A stretch of 5,856 nt of DNA from Pseudomonadota bacterium (GTDB lineage: Bacteria; Myxococcota; Myxococcia; Myxococcales; Myxococcaceae): contig JAFADT010000723.1 of the NCBI GenBank assembly GCA_023424585.1, positions 1 to 5,856 of the forward strand, given 5' to 3'. Position 1 is the first letter of the stretch, and each line of letters starts with the position of its first letter. Of the stretch, positions 5,217-5,856 are shown piece by piece. Position numbers and translations under genes: made by a program. Under the pieces are notes generated by a model. It saw nothing but the letters and a program-made list of their open reading frames with translations, was not told where the DNA came from and made no database searches.

Positions 5217-5856
5217 GGAAGTGAAGGCGCGTCGTCCGACGCGCCGCCCGTACGCAGTCAAAGCCATTCATTGGACCACGGCGCGGACCTGGTCATCACC
5301 GAGCTGCGCGCCCCCGACAGCGTGCTCGACGGGGCCGCCTTCACCGCCACCGTGAAGGTCTGCAACCAGGGCTCCGCGGCCGCGCTCCCCCAGGGCGGCG
5401 GCACGCTCCTCCAGGTGTACCTGTCCACGACCCCCACCCAGGAGGTGCCCGCCCCCAACGCGCCGCCCCCCACCCAGCAGCTCACCGTGGGCGAGGTGGA
5501 CGTGGGGCCGCTGGAGGCCCACCAGTGCGTCACGCGGGCCGTGACCGGCAACGCGCTGCCGCCCCCGGGGCAGCCCGGCACCGCCTTCTATCTGGGCGCC
5601 AGCATCGACACCCAGCAGCAGGTGCAGGAGCTGGATGAGACCAACAACGGCTTCGTCCGCGGGCTGATGGGCGTGGGCCTCGGCCCGGACCTCGTGGTCT
5701 CCGAGGTGCGCACGCCCGCGAGCGCCCAGCCAGGAAGGGGCTTCCTCGCCGACGTGCGCGTCTGCAACGCGGGCACGGCCACCGCGCCCGCCTCCGAGGC
5801 GGAGCTCTATGTCTCCACGCTGGACACCCTGAGCCTCCCTACGCCGGGCTCGCAGG
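5145..5856 (+). CDS. Second CARDB-repeat lipoprotein, tandem paralogue (3' partial)
   Basis: This frame is open from the ATG to the window end, giving 237 residues without a stop, so the gene continues beyond. Residues 1-24 form a lipoprotein signal with lipobox ITGC and acylated Cys24 (codon 5214-5216), followed by Gly25. A Ser-rich spacer follows. Repeat 1 starts at GADLVIT (residue 46), with VCN Cys73 and a second Cys128 in HQC. It contains LQVYLSTTPTQ and YLGAS, and ends QELDETNNGFVRGLMGVG. Repeat 2 starts with PDLVV at residue 181 (base 5685) and has VCN Cys207 and LYVST before the edge. Cys24, the Asp-Leu of repeat 1 and Cys73 occupy the same residue numbers as in the upstream protein, which shows common descent. 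The predicted location is the outer membrane, facing either side. Its repeat number is unknown. It has its own ribosome binding site and lies after a terminator, so it is probably expressed independently. Confidence 0.92.
   Translation, partial: MPRLTPSWRHACLLIAGTLVITGCGSEGASSDAPPVRSQSHSLDHGADLVITELRAPDSVLDGAAFTATVKVCNQGSAAALPQGGGTLLQVYLSTTPTQEVPAPNAPPPTQQLTVGEVDVGPLEAHQCVTRAVTGNALPPPGQPGTAFYLGASIDTQQQVQELDETNNGFVRGLMGVGLGPDLVVSEVRTPASAQPGRGFLADVRVCNAGTATAPASEAELYVSTLDTLSLPTPGSQ
5280..5856 (+). repeat. CARDB-type repeats of the second lipoprotein (1 complete, 1 partial)
   Basis: The first unit runs from 5280 to about 5681 and the second starts with PDL at 5685. The unit is 402 bp, 3 bp longer than the first repeat of the upstream gene and longer than that gene's internal repeats. 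Cysteine codons start at 5361, 5526 and 5763. Confidence 0.9.
5641..5678 (+). repeat. 38-bp segment shared with the upstream paralogue (copy 2)
   Basis: Matches 2531-2568 with a single synonymous difference. It encodes the connector from repeat 1 to repeat 2. Confidence 0.9.

Noticed and set aside
5024..5224. 66-codon open frame spanning the leader and start of the second lipoprotein gene
   Set aside because: It overlaps the well-supported signal peptide in another frame and has no ribosome binding site or recognisable content.

Overview
The window is very GC-rich, and the third codon position in every gene is almost always G or C. Two lipoproteins built from CARDB-type repeats sit beside an ABC-F ATPase. 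This combination fits a myxobacterium of the Myxococcus/Corallococcus kind. The assignment is inferred from composition and protein style, not from a marker gene. All supported genes are on the + strand.

Layout: (1) bases 1-92 are the last codons of an unidentified gene. (2) Bases 93-368 are non-coding and hold a strong inverted repeat just after that gene and the leader of the next. (3) Bases 369-1877 encode a complete, compact ABC-F ATPase of 502 residues with two nucleotide-binding domains. (4) Bases 1878-2037 are a gap without a clear terminator and with an 8-bp-arm inverted repeat close to the next start. (5) Bases 2038-4920 encode a 960-residue lipoprotein made almost entirely of seven tandem CARDB-like repeats of about 130 residues. 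Each repeat carries two conserved cysteines and most end in an ELREDNN motif. (6) A textbook intrinsic terminator lies at 4960-4997, followed by a leader to 5144. (7) From 5145 to the window end runs the start of a second lipoprotein, a tandem paralogue of the first. It has a matching signal peptide, one complete repeat and part of a second, and it continues past the window.

The two lipoproteins are probably anchored in the outer membrane and display rod-like arrays of immunoglobulin-like modules. Ligand and function cannot be read from the sequence. The terminator between them indicates separate transcription units despite common ancestry. The ABC-F gene has no obvious functional tie to them. 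One speculative link is that the lipoproteins are rich in Pro-Pro-Pro motifs, which stall ribosomes, and some ABC-F proteins relieve such stalls. The points most worth following up are the paired-cysteine repeat, the repeat-by-repeat correspondence of the tandem paralogues, and the inverted repeat ahead of the first lipoprotein gene.
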